Assembly (NCBI GenBank): GCA_051251645.1
Contig: JBPOEY010000001.1
Location: 434,001-498,000, forward strand
DNA length: 64,000 nt
Source: Litorimonas sp051251645
Lineage (GTDB): Bacteria; Pseudomonadota; Alphaproteobacteria; Caulobacterales; Maricaulaceae
Direction: 5' to 3'
Each line of letters opens with the position of its first letter. The stretch's first letter is position 1. The position numbers and the translations under genes are program-made. The notes under the pieces are model-generated. The model had not been told where the DNA came from and searched no databases. It was given only the letters and a program-made list of their open reading frames with translations. This document shows positions 60,470 to 64,000 of the stretch, in pieces.

Positions 60470-61530
60470 GCGCGAGTGGGTTTAAACAGGCTGAGGCGGG
60501 CTCTTTTCGCTAAACCGATGAGTGGTTTTTCGATCAGGTGATAGGTCAGTCCGGCCACGAGCAGCGAGAAGGCGATCAACGCGATAATCAGGATCGGGGC
60601 TGGGACGTCACGCAGGCCCGCCACCGTCCACAGTTTCGCCACTAACACCAAGCTGAGCAAGTGTGTCAGATAGAGCGAATAGCTCCAATCGCCCAATCTA
60701 ACGGCGACGCGGGGGGCGTTTGCGCCGTGTCGATCTAACCAGGCCGCGCCGAGAATCAGCCCGCAGGCTGGACCCGTTAACCGGATCACGCGCGGCCATT
60801 CATCTTGGAACGGTCCACCGATGAAAAACCAAATCCCCATTCCGATAAGACCGAGCCCAACTAGCCCGTAAGCGAGGGGGCGCGAGCCTTGAAACCGGAG
60901 GTAGATAAGGGCGGTGGCAGCGCCCGCGAGGAATTCAAGGCTGAGCGAGCTAAACAAATGAAACGGAATTGCGCCCGCGGTCTGCCCGCCAAGCTGATTG
61001 CCGGCGATGACAAGGCCAGCCCAGATGGCCAGCCCAAAGGGCCGGAGACGGGCGGGGAGGATCAGGATGATCGCAAAGAGGATGTAGAACATCATCTCAT
61101 ACACCAGCGTCCAGCCGACTTCGAGCATTGGATAGGCGTAGGCCGGGACCAGCAAGAGCGAGTTTAAGAGCTGCGGGTCATTGGGCGAGCTGGAAAACAC
61201 CAGATCGGGGCGGATAAACCAGACGGCTAGGAGAGCGGCACTAATGATCCAATAGAGCGGATAAATCCGCGAGACGCGCGCGAATAAAAATTCCGGTACG
61301 TGACGCCCTCCGCCTGCGCGCCAATCGCGTGTAATATAGACCATGATGAAACCACTGATTACGAAAAACAGATCGACCCCCATCATGCCCCAATCCAACT
61401 GACTTGGGAGGAGCGGGCGGCTTGCGGTGCGGCCTTCGATCTGCATCAGATGGGCTATCAGGACGAGAAAGGCTGCGACCCCGCGGAGTGCTTGCACATG
61501 ATCAAGCCGTGTTGGCGTGGCGATAGACAT
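60466..61530 (-). CDS. Acyltransferase-3 family membrane protein
   Basis: 354 residues with about ten hydrophobic helices. N-terminal motif LDHVQALRGVAAFLVLIAHLMQ with the catalytic His in LIAHL; RVSRIYPLYWIISAALL is the second conserved block. Such enzymes O-acetylate lipopolysaccharide, capsule or peptidoglycan at the membrane. The stop overlaps the end of the activation protein by 4 bp on the opposite strand. Substrate unknown; no polysaccharide genes nearby. The 193-bp gap after its start holds no gene. Confidence 0.9.
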   Translation of the reverse strand: MSIATPTRLDHVQALRGVAAFLVLIAHLMQIEGRTASRPLLPSQLDWGMMGVDLFFVISGFIMVYITRDWRAGGGRHVPEFLFARVSRIYPLYWIISAALLAVWFIRPDLVFSSSPNDPQLLNSLLLVPAYAYPMLEVGWTLVYEMMFYILFAIILILPARLRPFGLAIWAGLVIAGNQLGGQTAGAIPFHLFSSLSLEFLAGAATALIYLRFQGSRPLAYGLVGLGLIGMGIWFFIGGPFQDEWPRVIRLTGPACGLILGAAWLDRHGANAPRVAVRLGDWSYSLYLTHLLSLVLVAKLWTVAGLRDVPAPILIIALIAFSLLVAGLTYHLIEKPLIGLAKRARLSLFKPTRA

Positions 61531-61723
61531 GCAGACCCCATGTCAGAGCGGCGCGAAAATAACCAGCGGAAGAATATGGGTCTGACGTTCGTCTGTTTGA
61601 TGACGGGACTGTTAGGTTTTTCACAACGGCGTTATATCGACGTCCAAGCCGCAGGCCTGTGACGTAATCACATTAAGTCCGCATGAGCGGGCCGATCTAT
61701 AGGATTAACAGAGAGACTTCAAA

Positions 61724-62278
61724 ATGACTATTAAGCCCCTCATCGCCGCTGCCTTGCTCGCCACTTCTGTCGCCGCGACGCCCGCTTTTGCGAATCATCA
61801 CGCCAAAAAAGAAACAAGCGCAAAGATGGCCAGCGCAAACATCGTTGAGACCGCTGTGTCAGTTGACGCGCTGTCCACACTCGTCGCCGCTGTTACAGCG
61901 GCAGATCTCGCGGGTGCTTTGTCCGGTGACGGCCCGTTTACAGTTTTCGCGCCGACAAATGATGCGTTCGCAGCCCTGCCAGACGGTACTGTCGCAACAT
62001 TGTTGCAGGCGGAAAACAAGCCGCAATTGACGAAAGTTCTAACGAGCCACGTCGTGGCCGGAGCCTATGACGCGACCACGCTGACGGCTTTGGCCGAAGC
62101 GAATGATGGGATGATCAATCTTACGACCCTATCCGGTGCCAAGCTGACCGCCAAACTCTGGGACGGTAAGCTCTACATCAAAGACGAAAATGGCGGCAAA
62201 GCCAGTGTCGCAATGGCCAATGTGATGACCTCAAACGGGATCGTCCATGTCGTGACATCGGTTCTCCTGCCGAAGTAA
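61724..62278 (+). CDS. Secreted fasciclin (FAS1) domain protein
   Basis: 184 residues. Signal peptide ends ATPAFA, then a Lys-rich linker. One FAS1 domain: LSTLVAAVTAADLAGAL, H1 box GPFTVFAPTNDAFAALPDG, then LTKVLTSHVVAGAYDATTL and the H2 region MTSNGIVHVVTSVLLP. FAS1 domains mediate adhesion or matrix interaction and may bind haem-like ligands. AGAGA-type ribosome site, own promoter, intrinsic terminator after the stop. Confidence 0.93.
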   Translation: MTIKPLIAAALLATSVAATPAFANHHAKKETSAKMASANIVETAVSVDALSTLVAAVTAADLAGALSGDGPFTVFAPTNDAFAALPDGTVATLLQAENKPQLTKVLTSHVVAGAYDATTLTALAEANDGMINLTTLSGAKLTAKLWDGKLYIKDENGGKASVAMANVMTSNGIVHVVTSVLLPK

Positions 62279-62300
62279 ATCGGTCCACCGAAATGACAGA

Positions 62301-62331
62301 AGCCCCCGACAATTTGTCGGGGGCTTTTTTA
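62301..62331 (+). terminator. Intrinsic terminator of the fasciclin gene
   Basis: AGCCCCCGAC (62301-62310) pairs with GTCGGGGGCT (62316-62325), followed by a T-run. Confidence 0.93.
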
Positions 62332-62370
62332 TGCGCTGGCCTCATTGCCAGCCAATATTCAGATGCGTGA

Positions 62371-62916
62371 TTAGCGCGGCGCGCGTTTCGCAAGGATGCG
62401 TTGCAAAGTCCGCCGATGCATATTCAATCGACGCGCGGTCTCGCTGACATTTTTTCCGCACAGCTCATAGACGCGCTGAATATGTTCCCACCGCACCCTG
62501 TCTGCGCTCATCGGATTTTCAGGGGGCTCGGGCGCTTCGCCGCGTGTCGCGAGCAGAGCTTTGCAGACATCGTCAGCATCAGCAGGTTTGGCAAGATAAT
62601 CGACAGCGCCGCGTTTCACGGCAGAGACCGCGGTCGCAAGATTGCCATAGCCCGTGAGCATAACCATTTTGCTATCAGGCCGCGCTTCATGCAATTGGTC
62701 AATCACATCCAGGCCATTGCCGTCTTCGAGCCGCATGTCGAGCACGGCAAAGGCGGGGGGCTTGTCCCGCACAGCGCGGCGGGCTTCGCCGACTGTTTCG
62801 CAGGTTAAAACATCAAAACCGCGCTGTTCCATGGCTCGGCCCAAACGGGTCCGAAATGGGGCGTCATCGTCCAAAATCATCAGACTCTTGTCATCGGGCA
62901 GCGTATATTCGCTCAT
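62371..62916 (-). CDS. regA: RegA/ActR/PrrA redox response regulator
   Basis: 181 residues. Receiver domain with LMILDDDAPFRTRL, phosphorylated Asp in FAVLDMRLEDGNG (about residue 60), Thr in MLTGYGNLATAV and Lys in YLAKPADADD. A four-Pro linker (APEPPENP) leads to the Fis-type HTH (CGKNVSETARRLNMHRRTLQRILAKRAPR), which is almost invariant in RegA. It switches genes for respiration, nitrogen and carbon metabolism with oxygen. Its partner RegB lies 126 bp upstream; senC, often between or next to them, is absent here. Confidence 0.95.
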   Translation of the reverse strand: MSEYTLPDDKSLMILDDDAPFRTRLGRAMEQRGFDVLTCETVGEARRAVRDKPPAFAVLDMRLEDGNGLDVIDQLHEARPDSKMVMLTGYGNLATAVSAVKRGAVDYLAKPADADDVCKALLATRGEAPEPPENPMSADRVRWEHIQRVYELCGKNVSETARRLNMHRRTLQRILAKRAPR

Positions 62917-63042
62917 GATATATCCTTTTCTGACCTAATTACGGACAGAACGGCGAGACGGCTTCCTGACGACGAAAAATTTACAGTCTTATCCGCAGCG
63001 TGATGGGCTGGGGATGGCGCCAACCGCTCCAGACGCCGGCAT

Positions 63043-64000
63043 TTAGGGTGTCAGCTGTTCGATAGGCCAGTGACAGCGGACGCGTGCGCCCCCGATTGGG
63101 CTGCGTTCGAAGTAAATCTTTCCTCCCGTCCGTTCGACCAAGGTCGAGGCGATGAAAACGCCAAGACCAAGGCCGCCGGCACTGCCGCTGCGTGCGCGCG
63201 ACGTGACATAGGGCTGCCCCAAGCGGGTTCGGATGAGCGGGTCGAACCCCGGACCGTCATCATCAATGGTGACAAGGGCGGATGTGTTGTCCACCGTCGC
63301 CATTAATTCAACACGTGTGTTGGCGAAATCAACGGCGTTTTCGGTGAAATTCTTGAGCGCGTAGAGCAATTCCGGTCGACGACGAATGATCAGGGGGAGT
63401 TGGCCTTCAGGTTGAAAACTGTCGATGATCAAGTCCTTTTCGCGGTGAATAAAGCCTTCGGCCGCTTCTTCTAACAAGTCCTCCAGACTGAGCGTTTCGT
63501 GAATGAGGTCCGGCGTATCGCCGCGCAAAGCCAGCTGTTCGAGGATCGCGCGACAACGCTGTGCCTGTTCGAGAACTAGCATGGCATCATCAGACAGCGG
63601 TCCGTCGGGAAGTTCGCGCGTCATTTCTTTGGCTGTGACCGCGATGGTCGCAAGCGGTGTGCCGAGCTCATGCGCGGCCGCGGCGGCGAGACTGCCTAGC
63701 GCGGACAGCTTTTGTTCTTGCGCGAGCATTTGCTCGGTCGTGGCCAGCGCAGCGCTCATGGTGCGGCTCTCCGTCGTGGCGCGCCATGCATAAAGCGAGG
63801 TGAAGCTGGTCCCGACGATGATCCCGGCCAGCATGCCGATTTCGTAAACCCGTGGGAGTCGGAAATCGACGCCTGGGATCCAAGGCAAAGCCTGGTGCCA
63901 AAATAGAAGCGCTGTCGCCGCGATTAAAGCGAGGCCTGCCACGGTCGTGAGAACGCGTTTGGACAGGGTCGTGGCAGAGGTCACAACGGGGGCCAGAAAC
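63043..64000 (-). CDS. regB: RegB/ActS/PrrB redox sensor histidine kinase, 5' end outside the window
   Basis: At least 319 residues to the right edge. The frame stays open past the GTG at 63984 to the window end, and only the last membrane helices are visible (LIAATALLFWHQALPW; IGMLAGIIVGTSFTSLYAW), so the usual N-terminal helices are cut off. HisKA box LAAAAAHELGTPLATI with the phosphorylated His, a Cys in QAQRCRAILEQL at the position of the redox-active RegB Cys, N box in LKNFTENAVDF, G boxes DDDGPGFD and GGLGLGVFIA. It pairs with the RegA gene downstream. Confidence 0.93.
   Translation of the reverse strand, partial: FLAPVVTSATTLSKRVLTTVAGLALIAATALLFWHQALPWIPGVDFRLPRVYEIGMLAGIIVGTSFTSLYAWRATTESRTMSAALATTEQMLAQEQKLSALGSLAAAAAHELGTPLATIAVTAKEMTRELPDGPLSDDAMLVLEQAQRCRAILEQLALRGDTPDLIHETLSLEDLLEEAAEGFIHREKDLIIDSFQPEGQLPLIIRRRPELLYALKNFTENAVDFANTRVELMATVDNTSALVTIDDDGPGFDPLIRTRLGQPYVTSRARSGSAGGLGLGVFIASTLVERTGGKIYFERSPIGGARVRCHWPIEQLTP

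Overview
The window is a contiguous piece of chromosome from an alphaproteobacterium. It looks closest to the marine, often stalked Maricaulales/Hyphomonadaceae-Caulobacterales group. Supporting evidence: alphaproteobacterial gene orders (rpsF-rpsR-rplI facing fabD-fabG-acpP-fabF-mltG-gmk; lptF-lptG-surA-pdxA-rsmA; NDUFA12 next to DUF2155), a RegA/RegB pair at the right edge, UrcA, DUF1289, DUF2336 and DUF3450 proteins, and a perfect CtrA-type box (TTAA-N7-TTAA). The genus is an inference. There are no phage genes, insertion sequences, CRISPR arrays or rRNA genes. The only tRNA is tRNA-Gln(UUG).

Layout. 1-6.7 kb: a LysR regulator divergent from a DUF1330-like lipoprotein, tlyA, aspS, a periplasmic pentapeptide-repeat protein, a complex I accessory subunit and a DUF2155 protein. 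6.7-13 kb: a CoA-transferase, ileS and a dihydroorotase. ileS carries an in-frame 84-bp palindromic repeat. 13-16 kb: envelope proteins, namely a DUF2807 protein, two glycine-zipper proteins and a decayed third relative, with CtrA-like sites upstream of the two intact zipper genes. 16-25 kb: an aroC operon with a hydrolase and an RDD protein, TM2 and OmpA-like proteins, a bare J-domain protein, pdxH, DUF1499, an MBL hydrolase and sppA.

25.4-33.3 kb is a complete TonB-type energising system: two DUF3450 proteins, a long ExbB fused to a periplasmic coiled coil, a short ExbB, two ExbD, TonB, a TPR protein and a second, separately controlled TonB. The second tonB has its ribosome-binding site buried in a perfect 19-bp hairpin. 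33.4-40.6 kb: DUF2336, oligopeptidase B, a small asparaginase divergent from panD, UrcA, a GcvA-like LysR, and an HxlR regulator facing a membrane protein across a striking twin-palindrome operator. 40.8-55.5 kb: ribosomal proteins, fatty-acid synthesis, cell-wall and LPS-export genes, pyridoxal and rRNA modification genes, pepA and holC.

56.3-60.5 kb is the most distinctive region. It is a compact operon for cobalamin-dependent methyl transfer: corrinoid protein, DUF1638 protein, methyltetrahydrofolate:corrinoid methyltransferase, and a ferredoxin-ASKHA corrinoid-reactivation protein. An inverted repeat lies just ahead of it. The parts resemble a split methionine synthase lacking the homocysteine module in this window. 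DUF1638 has no established role. The last 3.5 kb hold an acyltransferase, a fasciclin protein and the RegA/RegB redox two-component pair, with RegB cut by the window edge.
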